From assembly GCF_047159865.1 (NCBI RefSeq), contig NZ_AP038804.1, forward strand, positions 992,001 through 1,056,000: 64,000 bases of DNA. The letters run 5' to 3'. Of this stretch, positions 17,699 to 26,103 are shown piece after piece. Source of the DNA: JAIOSF01 sp047159865. GTDB lineage: Bacteria > Campylobacterota > Campylobacteria > Campylobacterales > Arcobacteraceae. How positions within the stretch are numbered: position 1 is the first letter of the stretch; every line of letters begins with the position of its first letter. A program made the translations under genes and the position numbers. The notes under the pieces are model-generated. The model was not told the DNA's origin. It made no database searches and worked only from the letters and a program-made list of their open reading frames with translations.

Positions 17699-18112
17699 AT
17701 TATCAAACTCTCTGCTAACGCTTCTTGTCCTTGTGAAAGTGGTAACAAATATAAAAAATGTTGCCAACCTTTCCACAAAGGGATACTACCAAAAACTGCG
17801 TTACAACTTATGAGATCTAGGTATTGTGCATACTACTTACACAATGCAGATTATATTATCAAAACAACACATGAACAAAATATAGATTTTACAGATGATA
17901 CACAGCAGTGGAAAAAAGAAATTTTAGACTTTACTTCAAATTATAAATTTGAAAAACTTACTATAATTGAGTTTATTGAAAATGACAAACGCTCTTATGT
18001 CACATTTCATGCAAAGATAACACATGACGCAAAAGATTATTCATTTACAGAAAAAAGTGCCTTTGAAAAGAAAAATCATGCATGGTTGTATTTAGAAGCT
18101 GTAAATATCTAA
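17699..18112 (+). CDS. YchJ-family protein with N-terminal SEC-C zinc motif (non-standard start codon)
   Basis: The frame downstream of the typA stop codes for IIKLSANASCPCESGNKYKK and then CC, an SEC-C motif (C-P-C-x-SG-x-KYKKCC) at residues 10-24. The YchJ domain follows: LMRSRYCAYY, HNADYI and the FTEKSAFEKKNHAWLYL ending. About 137 residues, close to the family's usual 130-160. Function is unknown; SEC-C binds zinc and can contact ribosomes or SecB. There is no ATG, GTG or TTG between the typA stop and the zinc motif, so ATT 17699 (or ATC 17702) must serve as start, with GTAGAG of the typA end as ribosome site. The first ATG, at 17810, would delete the zinc motif. The alternatives are stop read-through from typA or a sequence error. 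Confidence 0.72.
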   Translation: MIKLSANASCPCESGNKYKKCCQPFHKGILPKTALQLMRSRYCAYYLHNADYIIKTTHEQNIDFTDDTQQWKKEILDFTSNYKFEKLTIIEFIENDKRSYVTFHAKITHDAKDYSFTEKSAFEKKNHAWLYLEAVNI

Positions 18113-18185
18113 ACGACTCTAAACATATAATAAATAAACTTTAGCTATACTATTGCTTAAAATAATACATAATAAGGTTTATAAT

Positions 18186-18755
18186 ATGAGTTTAAAAGAA
18201 GATGTTGACTATATCAAAAAAGAGATATCAGCAGAAGAGAGTTATATCGAAAACTTTTTCAAAGTTGAAAAGTTCTTCAAAAAATATAAAAAAATACTAT
18301 TGACACTTGTAGCTGCAATAATTCTATCAATAATAGGTTATTATACATCATCATATATAACAGAAAAAAATACGCTTCATGCAAATATAGCATTTAATAC
18401 TTTACTTAAAAATCCAAATGACAAAGAAGCACTTGCTATTTTAAAAACAAAAAATCCAAAACTATATGAAATATTTCAATATAAAATAGATACAACAAAA
18501 GAAACAAATGCAGAATTTTTCAAACAATTAGTACAGTACAAAAATGCCATCAAAGAAAATAGCATCGAAAAAATTGATGAAGTAACACAAGAACAAAAAT
18601 TTCTTCTTAAAGATTTTGCACTTCTAAATAAAGCACTCATCCAAACAGAAAAATCACAATATACTGAAGCAAAAGAGACTCTAAAACTTATCAGTGATAA
18701 ATCAGAAGTATCTCCACTAGCCAAAATGCTTGAGCATTTTTTGTTAACAAAATAA
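18186..18755 (+). CDS. YfgM-like membrane protein with TPR-type periplasmic domain
   Basis: A 189-residue protein: a charged cytoplasmic N-terminus (about 1-35), one transmembrane helix (KILLTLVAAIILSIIGYYT, about 36-55) and a helical periplasmic part with TPR-like spacing (FALLNKALIQTEKSQYTEAKETLKLIS). The layout matches YfgM, a SecYEG-associated chaperone partner, and the next gene is a BamB-like propeller lipoprotein, as in the yfgM-bamB pair of other Proteobacteria. ATG 18186 is chosen over 18153 because AAGG lies eight bases before it. Confidence 0.55.
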   Translation: MSLKEDVDYIKKEISAEESYIENFFKVEKFFKKYKKILLTLVAAIILSIIGYYTSSYITEKNTLHANIAFNTLLKNPNDKEALAILKTKNPKLYEIFQYKIDTTKETNAEFFKQLVQYKNAIKENSIEKIDEVTQEQKFLLKDFALLNKALIQTEKSQYTEAKETLKLISDKSEVSPLAKMLEHFLLTK

Positions 18756-18765
18756 GGAACACAAT

Positions 18766-19749
18766 ATGACTAAATTATTATCATTTACATTACTATTTTT
18801 GATTCTATTTACAGGGTGTAGTTCAAAAAAATATTTTGAACCAGAAGATACAATTAGCTTCAAAAGTGATTCACTCGATTTAGAGGCCTCAATTATTGAC
18901 TTAAATGCAAATGGTGCAACTTTAGAAAACTATACCTATGTTTCAAAAAAAGGTGTTCATACTCACACAAAAGAGGGATATACATTTTTAAACTATATAG
19001 ATAATACTATTTTATCAGCTGATGACAATGCTTCTATCCATATTAAAAATAAAAATTTAGATGAAGTAATTTCTTTTGATAAAAACATCATATCTGCTTC
19101 TAAAAGCAAAAACTTATTAGCTTTTGGTTCGATGGATAACTCTATTGTTTTATATGACTTAAATACAAAACAAGTACTATTTAAAGAATATCTACAAACA
19201 TCTGTTGTAAATAATATAAAAATTACAAATCCTGTTTTTTTAAATACTGTTATTTTATATCCTACACTAGATGGGAAAGTTGTTATTGTTGATATTAAAA
19301 ATAAATCTATAGTAAAAACAATCAATATAGATCCCCAAAGTGATGTAAACAATATAATCTTTTTACAAGAGATTGATGATGCCTTAGTTGCAGCAACTTC
19401 AAAAAAACTTTTTACATTTATAGAGGGGAAAGCCAATATAAAAGATGTAGAGGTACAAAATATCATCATTAAAGATGACTTTATATATGTTGCTACATTA
19501 GATGGTAGAATTCTTAAGTATGATACTTCTCTGAATATTTTAGCATCAAAAAAATTCAAGTTTGCAAAAATCAATGCTCTTGCATTTGGCGAAAACTTAT
19601 ACGCACTTGAATCACAAGGATACCTTATCAAGATTTCACCTGATTTTACAGATGTAATAATTTATGATTTCTCATTTGATAATGAAGAGAAAGTAATAGG
19701 TATTGATGATAAAATTTATTTTGAAGATGAGTATATTATTGTAAAATAA
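18766..19749 (+). CDS. BamB-like beta-propeller lipoprotein
   Basis: A 327-residue lipoprotein: lipobox FTGC (Cys18) after a hydrophobic signal. The mature part is built of repeated four-stranded blades with recurrent turns such as LLAFGSMDNSIVLYDLNTKQ, LDGKVVIVDIKNKS and IYVATLDGRILKYDTSLN, the pattern of PQQ/WD-like propellers. BamB in other bacteria supports outer-membrane protein insertion by the Bam complex. Position after the YfgM-like gene (10-base gap) supports this, but sequence divergence leaves it uncertain. Confidence 0.6.
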   Translation: MTKLLSFTLLFLILFTGCSSKKYFEPEDTISFKSDSLDLEASIIDLNANGATLENYTYVSKKGVHTHTKEGYTFLNYIDNTILSADDNASIHIKNKNLDEVISFDKNIISASKSKNLLAFGSMDNSIVLYDLNTKQVLFKEYLQTSVVNNIKITNPVFLNTVILYPTLDGKVVIVDIKNKSIVKTINIDPQSDVNNIIFLQEIDDALVAATSKKLFTFIEGKANIKDVEVQNIIIKDDFIYVATLDGRILKYDTSLNILASKKFKFAKINALAFGENLYALESQGYLIKISPDFTDVIIYDFSFDNEEKVIGIDDKIYFEDEYIIVK

Positions 19750-19785
19750 TATACACTTTAATACAACTCAATATTAGGATTTAAT

Positions 19786-20775
19786 ATGTTCAATGGAAAA
19801 AATATACTCATAACAGGTGGAACTGGAAGTTTTGGTAAAAAATATACACAAATACTTTTAAAAAATTATAAACCTAATAAAATCATCATATTTAGTAGAG
19901 ATGAACTCAAACAATACGAAATGGCACAAGATTTCAATGAGTCTTGTATGCGATATTTTATAGGTGATGTTCGAGATGCTGATCGACTAAAAAAAGCGAT
20001 GAAAGATGTTGACTTTGTTATTCATGCAGCTGCTTTAAAACATGTGCCAATTGCTGAGTATAATCCAATGGAATGTATCAAAACAAATATCAACGGTGCA
20101 CAAAATGTTATCGATGCAGCTATTGAAAACAAAGTTTCAAAAGTGATTGCTCTTTCAACTGATAAAGCAGCAAATCCGGTAAACCTTTATGGTGCGACAA
20201 AACTAGCAAGCGATAAACTTTTTGTTGCTGCAAATAATCTCGTAGGGGAACAAGAAACATCTTTTGCAGTTGTACGATATGGAAATGTCGTAGGAAGCCG
20301 TGGAAGTGTTGTACCATTTTTTAGAAAACTTATCCATGAAGGTGCAAAAAAAATTCCTATCACAGATGATAAAATGACACGATTTTTTATCACTCTTGAA
20401 GATGGTGTAAATTTTGTACTAAAAAACTTTGATAGAATGCAAGGTGGAGAGATATTTATACCTAAAATTGCATCAATGAAAATAGTAGATATGGCAAATG
20501 CAATTGCACCTAATCTTGAGCATGAGATAGTAGGAATAAGACCAGGAGAAAAGCTCCATGAGATAATGTGTCCAGCAGATGATAGTCACCTTACTCTTGA
20601 ATTTGACGATCACTTTGTGATCAAACCAACTATTACTTTTACTAGAAAATGCGATTATGCCAAAAATAAACTAGGAGAAGTTGGTGTTCCTGTAAAACAA
20701 GGTTTTGAATACAATTCTGGAAATAATACCCAATGGCTCACAAATGAAGAACTCTTAAAGATGGCAAAGGACTAA
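19786..20775 (+). CDS. pseB: UDP-N-acetylglucosamine 4,6-dehydratase (inverting)
   Basis: A 329-residue short-chain dehydrogenase/reductase. NAD-binding GGTGSFG (about 11-17), the acidic GDVRDADRL, HAAALKHVP (about 84-92) and the catalytic STDKAANPVNLYGATK (about 123-138, YxxxK) match PseB. The enzyme makes the 4-keto-6-deoxy-L-arabino-hexulose intermediate, step one of CMP-pseudaminic acid synthesis. It leads the pse operon with pseC four bases downstream. Confidence 0.95.
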   Translation: MFNGKNILITGGTGSFGKKYTQILLKNYKPNKIIIFSRDELKQYEMAQDFNESCMRYFIGDVRDADRLKKAMKDVDFVIHAAALKHVPIAEYNPMECIKTNINGAQNVIDAAIENKVSKVIALSTDKAANPVNLYGATKLASDKLFVAANNLVGEQETSFAVVRYGNVVGSRGSVVPFFRKLIHEGAKKIPITDDKMTRFFITLEDGVNFVLKNFDRMQGGEIFIPKIASMKIVDMANAIAPNLEHEIVGIRPGEKLHEIMCPADDSHLTLEFDDHFVIKPTITFTRKCDYAKNKLGEVGVPVKQGFEYNSGNNTQWLTNEELLKMAKD

Positions 20776-20779
20776 AGCA

Positions 20780-21907
20780 ATGAATTTTATACCTTATGGT
20801 AAGCAATTCATTGATGAAAAAGATATACAAAATGTTGTAGATACTTTACAATCAGATTTTTTAACCACTGGTCCAAAAATAAAAGAGTTTGAAGATGCTA
20901 TATCTGATTATTGTGGGGCAAAATATTGTGTGGCTGTTTGCAATGGAACAGCTGCTTTGCATTTATCTTCACTTGTACTTCTAAGTGAAAATGATAAAGT
21001 TTTAACAACTCCAAACTCTTTTTTAGCGACAAGTAACGCTATACTTTATACAAAAGCAAAACCAATATTTATAGATATAGCTAATGATGGAAATATAGAT
21101 TTAGATTTATGTGAACAAGCTCTTCAAAAAGACCCAAACATAAAAGCTCTTTATGGTGTTTCGTTTTCAGGAAATTTGCTAAATCAAACAAAACTACAAT
21201 ATCTAAAAAAGACTTATGGTATCAAAATACTAGAAGACAATGCCCATGCTATTGGAGCTATTTATGATGGTATAAAAGCTGGTAGTTGTCAAAATTCTGA
21301 TTGTTCAATATTCTCTTTTCATCCTGTAAAACACCTTACCACAGCAGAAGGTGGTGCTATTACTACAAATTCAGAAGAGGTCTATGAAAAACTTCTAACC
21401 TTACGATCACACGGTATGATAAAAACACCAGAGATGAAACCATGGGAATATGAGATGCACTCATTAGGATTTAACTATCGTATTACCGATATTCAATGTG
21501 CGTTGGGACTCTCTCAACTTTCCAAACTAGATACATTTATAGAAAAAAGATATAACATAGCCAAAAAATATGATAAAGCTTTTGAAAGAACTATGGTAAA
21601 ACCACTCTATACTTTTAATAGTGGTAAATCATCCTATCATCTGTATGTAGTGCAAGTTGATTTTACAAAGCTTAAGATCACTAAAAAGGAGTTGTTTATA
21701 AAAACGAAAGAGAAAAACATAGGGATACAACTTCATTATATCCCTATAAATAAACAGCCTTTTTATAAAAAACTTGGATATGGAAATGAATCAACACCTA
21801 TGATGGATAAGTATTATGAAGAGTGCTTTTCACTTCCTATGTATTATAGTTTGACAAGTGATGAACAAAAGTATGTGATAAAAACCTTATTTGAGATTTT
21901 GATATGA
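20780..21907 (+). CDS. pseC: UDP-4-amino-4,6-dideoxy-N-acetyl-beta-L-altrosamine transaminase
   Basis: A 375-residue DegT/DnrJ-type PLP aminotransferase. AVCNGTAALHL is at about 53-63, EDNAHAIGA at about 152-160, and the PLP lysine lies in FSFHPVKHLTTAEGG (about 175-189). FNYRITDIQCALGLSQL is the usual C-terminal active-site loop. It transfers an amino group to C4 of the PseB product. Its stop overlaps the pseF start. Confidence 0.95.
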   Translation: MNFIPYGKQFIDEKDIQNVVDTLQSDFLTTGPKIKEFEDAISDYCGAKYCVAVCNGTAALHLSSLVLLSENDKVLTTPNSFLATSNAILYTKAKPIFIDIANDGNIDLDLCEQALQKDPNIKALYGVSFSGNLLNQTKLQYLKKTYGIKILEDNAHAIGAIYDGIKAGSCQNSDCSIFSFHPVKHLTTAEGGAITTNSEEVYEKLLTLRSHGMIKTPEMKPWEYEMHSLGFNYRITDIQCALGLSQLSKLDTFIEKRYNIAKKYDKAFERTMVKPLYTFNSGKSSYHLYVVQVDFTKLKITKKELFIKTKEKNIGIQLHYIPINKQPFYKKLGYGNESTPMMDKYYEECFSLPMYYSLTSDEQKYVIKTLFEILI

Positions 21908-22689
21908 ACACGAATGCCATAGCCATAATACCAGCACGAGGTGGAAGTAAAAGAATACCAAAAAAAAATATAAAAGACTTTTTTGGTAAACCACTTATTG
22001 CTTATAGTATTGAGGTCGCACTTGACTCAAAGCTTTTTGATAAAGTAATAGTCAGTACTGATGATGAAAACATAGCTCAGATAGCTAGAAAATATGGGGC
22101 AGAAGTACCATTTATAAGACCGCCTGAACTTAGTGATGATTTTACAGGTACGGGTGAAGTTGTAAATCATACTATAGAGTACCTAAAAGCTCAAAGTGAA
22201 GAGTATGAGTATATCTGCACTATCTATGCCACAGCACCACTTCTACAAAAAAAGTATCTCATAGATGGTTACCAACAACTTCAAACAAGCGATGCTATAA
22301 ATGCTTTTAGTGCAACAACTATGCCTTTTCCAATTCAAAGAACATTTAAACTAAATGGTGATGGAAGATGTGAAATGTTCACACCTGAACACTATATGAC
22401 AAGAAGTCAAGACTTAGAAGAAGCCTATCACGATGCTGGTCAGTTTTACTGGACAAAATATGGTAAAAAATCAGATGAAGTGATGTTTAGCAAAGATAGT
22501 ATTCCTATTATTTTACCTCGTCATTTAGTTCAGGACATTGATACTTTAGAGGATTGGGAACGAGCTGAACTTATGTATCAAGTATTAAACAATAAATTTA
22601 TGAAAATTACCTCTTCTAAAAGAAGAGGAATGCCAACTAGGGCGAAATGTAAGAATATTACATCAAAAGAGGTTAAAGATGTCAAATAA
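21904..22689 (+). CDS. pseF: Pseudaminic acid cytidylyltransferase
   Basis: A 261-residue CMP-sugar synthetase that activates pseudaminic acid with CTP. IIPARGGSKRIPKKNIKDF (about 8-26) is the nucleotide-binding motif; STDDENIAQIARKYGAEVPF and ATAPLLQ follow. The core ends near QVLNN (about 231). The last 29 residues (KFMKITSSKRRGMPTRAKCK onward) have no counterpart in the family as I know it and are encoded by a segment containing a perfect 8-bp hairpin (22610-22628), which suggests a small insertion or a fused repeat. The 3' end overlaps pseG by 11 bases. Confidence 0.93.
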   Translation: MNTNAIAIIPARGGSKRIPKKNIKDFFGKPLIAYSIEVALDSKLFDKVIVSTDDENIAQIARKYGAEVPFIRPPELSDDFTGTGEVVNHTIEYLKAQSEEYEYICTIYATAPLLQKKYLIDGYQQLQTSDAINAFSATTMPFPIQRTFKLNGDGRCEMFTPEHYMTRSQDLEEAYHDAGQFYWTKYGKKSDEVMFSKDSIPIILPRHLVQDIDTLEDWERAELMYQVLNNKFMKITSSKRRGMPTRAKCKNITSKEVKDVK

Positions 22690-23602
22690 TATTCTCTTTC
22701 GAGCAGATTCATCCTCTACCATAGGTACCGGTCATATTATGCGAGATTTAGTTTTAGCACAACAATATGCAAAAAAAGGTAACCATATAATCTTTGCTAC
22801 TCAAGATTTAAAAGGAAATATAAATCATAAAATTATTGAAGCCAATTATCAACTAAAAATACTAAAATCAAATAATAATGAAGAGTTAGACAAACTAATC
22901 CAAAAATTAATAATAGGTATGATTGTCATAGATCATTATGATATTGATTGTAAGTTTGAAAAAAAACTAAAAGATAATAATCCTCATTTAAAAATACTTA
23001 GTTTTGATGATACCTATGAAAAACACGACTGCGATATATTATTAAATCACAATATAAGCGCAGATAAAAAAAGATATAAAGGATTAGTTCCAAAAGAGTG
23101 TGAGCTTCGTTGTGGAGATAATTATACTTTACTAAGAGATGAGTTCTTGGAAGAAATAAAGAAAAGAAAAAAGAAAAAGAATAATAATTTTACAACTATT
23201 TTTATAGCAATGGGTGGGGCTGATCACAGTAATATAAATATTAAAATATTAAAAGTACTCAAAAAGTTTACAAACTTAAAAGTAAATCTAGTTACAACTA
23301 CTGCTAATAAAAATCTTGAAGAATTGAAAAAGTATTGTAAAGATAAGTCTTGGATAAAATTACATATAAATTCAAATAAAATAGCAAAACTGATAAATAA
23401 AAGTGAGTTGGCTATAGTAACTCCTAGTGTGACTGTAAATGAGGTGTATTTTATGAAGGTTCCTTTAATTGCTATTAAAACAGCTGAAAATCAAAATGAT
23501 ATGTACCAGTATTTAAAACAGCAAAAACTTGATGTATTGAAAAAATTTGATAAACAAACGCTACTAAATAAACTACACAAATATTTAAAAGAGAACCAAT
23601 GA
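22679..23602 (+). CDS. pseG: UDP-2,4-diacetamido-2,4,6-trideoxy-beta-L-altropyranose hydrolase
   Basis: A 307-residue GT-B-fold hydrolase. RADSSSTIGTGHIMRD (about 8-23) contains the catalytic His, FIAMGGADHSN (about 177-187) is the nucleotide-binding loop, and TPSVTVNEVYFMKVPLI (about 248-264) matches the UDP site. It removes UDP to free 2,4-diacetamido-altrose. AAGAGG precedes its ATG inside the end of pseF. It is lysine- and asparagine-rich with lower GC than pseB/pseC. Confidence 0.93.
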   Translation: MSNNILFRADSSSTIGTGHIMRDLVLAQQYAKKGNHIIFATQDLKGNINHKIIEANYQLKILKSNNNEELDKLIQKLIIGMIVIDHYDIDCKFEKKLKDNNPHLKILSFDDTYEKHDCDILLNHNISADKKRYKGLVPKECELRCGDNYTLLRDEFLEEIKKRKKKKNNNFTTIFIAMGGADHSNINIKILKVLKKFTNLKVNLVTTTANKNLEELKKYCKDKSWIKLHINSNKIAKLINKSELAIVTPSVTVNEVYFMKVPLIAIKTAENQNDMYQYLKQQKLDVLKKFDKQTLLNKLHKYLKENQ

Positions 23603-24072
23603 TAGAGTTAATAAATTTTATAAATTTAGAATATGATGAAAAAGTAATGATTTTAAACTGGAGAAATCATCCTAAAATCAAATCTGTTATGCACAATAAT
23701 TTAGATATTTTACTTGATGATCATTTAAATTTTATCGAATCTCTAAAAAAAAGAGACGATAAAAAATATTTTTTAGTAAAAGAGAACTCCTTAAATATAG
23801 GAGTGATTGATTTTATTAATATTACAAAATATGAAGCAGAATTGGGTATTTACTCAAACCCTGATTTAAGAGGATATGGAACTTTACTTTTAAGTGAAAT
23901 ATGTACATATGCATTTGAAACTTTAAAAGTACAGGTCTTAAAAGCTGAAGTGTATAAAACTAATGTGACTGCCATACAACTATATCAAAAGTTTAATTTT
24001 AAAGAAATTCAATCAAAAAATAAAGAAAATAAAGAGATTATATATATGGAGTTGAAAAATGAAAATTGGTAA
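23599..24072 (+). CDS. pseH: Pseudaminic acid pathway N-acetyltransferase
   Basis: A 157-residue GNAT enzyme that acetylates the C4 amino group using acetyl-CoA. The acceptor region ILNWRNHPKIKSVMHNN (about 19-35) is the PseH hallmark; the acetyl-CoA loop reads NPDLRGYGTLLLSEI (about 87-101) and is followed by VLKAEVYKTNVTAIQLYQKFNF. ATGA overlap with pseG, 14-base overlap with pseI. Confidence 0.92.
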   Translation: MIELINFINLEYDEKVMILNWRNHPKIKSVMHNNLDILLDDHLNFIESLKKRDDKKYFLVKENSLNIGVIDFINITKYEAELGIYSNPDLRGYGTLLLSEICTYAFETLKVQVLKAEVYKTNVTAIQLYQKFNFKEIQSKNKENKEIIYMELKNENW

Positions 24073-25081
24073 TTTTGATTTACTAAAAGATGGAACATAC
24101 ATTATAGCAGAACTCAGTGCCAATCATGGTGGTAAAATCGAAATTGCAAAAGAAACAATTACAGCAGCCAAAGAGTGTGGTGCAAATGCTATAAAACTTC
24201 AAACTTACACTGCTGATACTATTACACTTAATTGTGATAAAGAAGACTTTATTATAAAAGGGGGAACTCTTTGGGATGATAAAAAACTGTATGATTTATA
24301 TAACGAAGCATATCTTCCATGGGAATGGCATGAGGAACTATTTTCTTATGCAAGAGAAATAGGAATAAACATATTTTCTTCCCCTTTTGATAAAACAGCT
24401 GTAGATTTTTTAGATAAATTTAATCCAAGTGCGTATAAAATAGCATCTTTTGAGATAACAGATTATGAACTCATTAGATATACAGCATCTAAAATGAAAC
24501 CTATCATCATATCAACTGGCATTGCAACCATAGATGAGATACAAGATGCGGTAGATATTTGTAAAAAAGTTGGTAACCACAATATCATTTTACTAAAATG
24601 TACAAGTAGCTATCCAGCACCACTAGAAGATGCAAACTTAAAAACGATTCCAAATCTTGCCCAAACATTTGGCGTAATAAGTGGATTTTCAGACCATACT
24701 TTAGGAAGTACGGCACCAATAGTTGCAGTGACACTTGGTGCAAAAGTTATAGAAAAACATTTTATCCTTGACAAATCAATAGGTGGAGCTGATGCTGAAT
24801 TTTCTATGGATAAGCAAGAGTTTAGCGATATGGTAAAAGCAATAAGAGATACAGAGAAACTTATCGGAAAAGTTGACTACTCTATGACAGAAAAAAAGCA
24901 AAAATCAAGACAATTTTCTAGAAGTTTATATGTTGCAAAAGATATAAAAAAAGGTGAACTTTTTACAGAAGAAAATATAAGAAGTGTGAGACCCGGATAT
25001 GGAAAACATCCAAAATATTTAGATGAAGTACTAGGGAAAAAAGCAAAAAAAGAATATAGTTTTGGAAACAGATTAAACTAA
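24059..25081 (+). CDS. pseI: Pseudaminic acid synthase
   Basis: A 340-residue NeuB-family enzyme that condenses 6-deoxy-diacetamido-altrose with phosphoenolpyruvate. The TIM barrel carries IAELSANHGG (about 15-24), AIKLQTYTADTITL (about 44-57), SPFDKTAVDFL, KCTSSYPAP and GFSDHTLGSTAP (about 207-218). The C-terminal SAF/antifreeze domain (RSLYVAKDIKKGELFTEENIRSVRPG, about 284-309) closes the active site. Last of the six core pse genes; a TATAAT in the gap behind it may start a new unit. Confidence 0.96.
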   Translation: MKIGNFDLLKDGTYIIAELSANHGGKIEIAKETITAAKECGANAIKLQTYTADTITLNCDKEDFIIKGGTLWDDKKLYDLYNEAYLPWEWHEELFSYAREIGINIFSSPFDKTAVDFLDKFNPSAYKIASFEITDYELIRYTASKMKPIIISTGIATIDEIQDAVDICKKVGNHNIILLKCTSSYPAPLEDANLKTIPNLAQTFGVISGFSDHTLGSTAPIVAVTLGAKVIEKHFILDKSIGGADAEFSMDKQEFSDMVKAIRDTEKLIGKVDYSMTEKKQKSRQFSRSLYVAKDIKKGELFTEENIRSVRPGYGKHPKYLDEVLGKKAKKEYSFGNRLN

Positions 25082-25098
25082 ATTTAAGAAAAGTTAAA

Positions 25099-25104
25099 TA
25101 TAAT
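25099..25104 (+). promoter_or_regulatory. Possible internal promoter after pseI
   Basis: TATAAT in AAATATAATC, 28 bases before the methyltransferase ATG, with GTGAAGG as ribosome site. This is the only sizeable gap in the sugar island. Confidence 0.5.
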
Positions 25105-25131
25105 CAATATTAATTAAGTGAAGGTATTATC

Positions 25132-26103
25132 ATGATAAAAACAACCCAAACTGTAAAAGAACTCCACGAAAAGAGAATGAAAATGTGGGATGAAAGTATA
25201 GAAAATCACAAAAAATATATCGATTCTAGCACAGGATTATTCTTAGATAAGTTTACAAAAATACGAACTTGCCCTGTTTGTGATGGTAAAAGTTACACAT
25301 CAATTTTCTCTAAAGAGGGTGGAACTTATGTAAAATGTCAAGATTGTACTATGGTATATCTGAATCCTGTCTTTACTGATGAAGCTATCATAGACTACTA
25401 TCAAACAAATCATACAGAACAATCTGAAGTTGTAGAATCAGATACAGATAATTTTTATACTGTTATTTATAATGGAGGTCTTCAAGCAATTAAACAAAAC
25501 AATCCTAATATATCTAATATATTAGATATAGGATGTTCTTCTGGTACTTTTTTAGATTTAGCAAAAGAACAAAATCTTAGTACTTATGGAGTAGAATTAA
25601 ACAAAGCAGAGTTTGAATTTGTGAAAAAAAAAGGGCATACAGTCTTTAATGAACTTCTTGAAAATCTCTCCTTTGATACGAAGTTTGATGCTATTACTAT
25701 GTGGGATGTCTTTGAACACATAGTTGATGGAGAATTTTATTTAAACACTATGAAAAACTTGCTTACTGAAAATGGAGTAATTTTCTTGCAAATTCCGAGT
25801 TCCGATTCACTTGCTGCAAAAATACTTCAAGAACATTGCAATATGTATGATGGTCTAGAACATGTTAACCTTTATGGAGTTAAAACCATAAAACAACTAG
25901 CAAATAGATGCGACTTGGAAGTATTGAACTTAAAAACAGTTATATCTGAAATAGGTATTATTAACAACTTTTTAAGCTATGAAAATCCATACCTAGGAAA
26001 TACTACAAATAAAGAATTTATTCCAAATATTATTGATGAAGAAAAACTCCATGAAACTTTACAAGGATACAAACTACAAGTAATATTAAGGAAAAGAAAA
26101 TGA
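25132..26103 (+). CDS. Class I SAM-dependent methyltransferase with N-terminal zinc ribbon
   Basis: A 323-residue protein. CPVC at about 47-50 and CQDC at about 72-75 form a four-cysteine zinc ribbon, typical of sugar C- or O-methyltransferases in surface-glycan loci. The SAM domain follows: ILDIGCSSGTFLDLA (about 132-146), then AITMWDVFEHIVDG (about 188-201). The target sugar is unknown. It opens the second half of the island and its stop overlaps the next start (ATGA). Confidence 0.8.
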   Translation: MIKTTQTVKELHEKRMKMWDESIENHKKYIDSSTGLFLDKFTKIRTCPVCDGKSYTSIFSKEGGTYVKCQDCTMVYLNPVFTDEAIIDYYQTNHTEQSEVVESDTDNFYTVIYNGGLQAIKQNNPNISNILDIGCSSGTFLDLAKEQNLSTYGVELNKAEFEFVKKKGHTVFNELLENLSFDTKFDAITMWDVFEHIVDGEFYLNTMKNLLTENGVIFLQIPSSDSLAAKILQEHCNMYDGLEHVNLYGVKTIKQLANRCDLEVLNLKTVISEIGIINNFLSYENPYLGNTTNKEFIPNIIDEEKLHETLQGYKLQVILRKRK

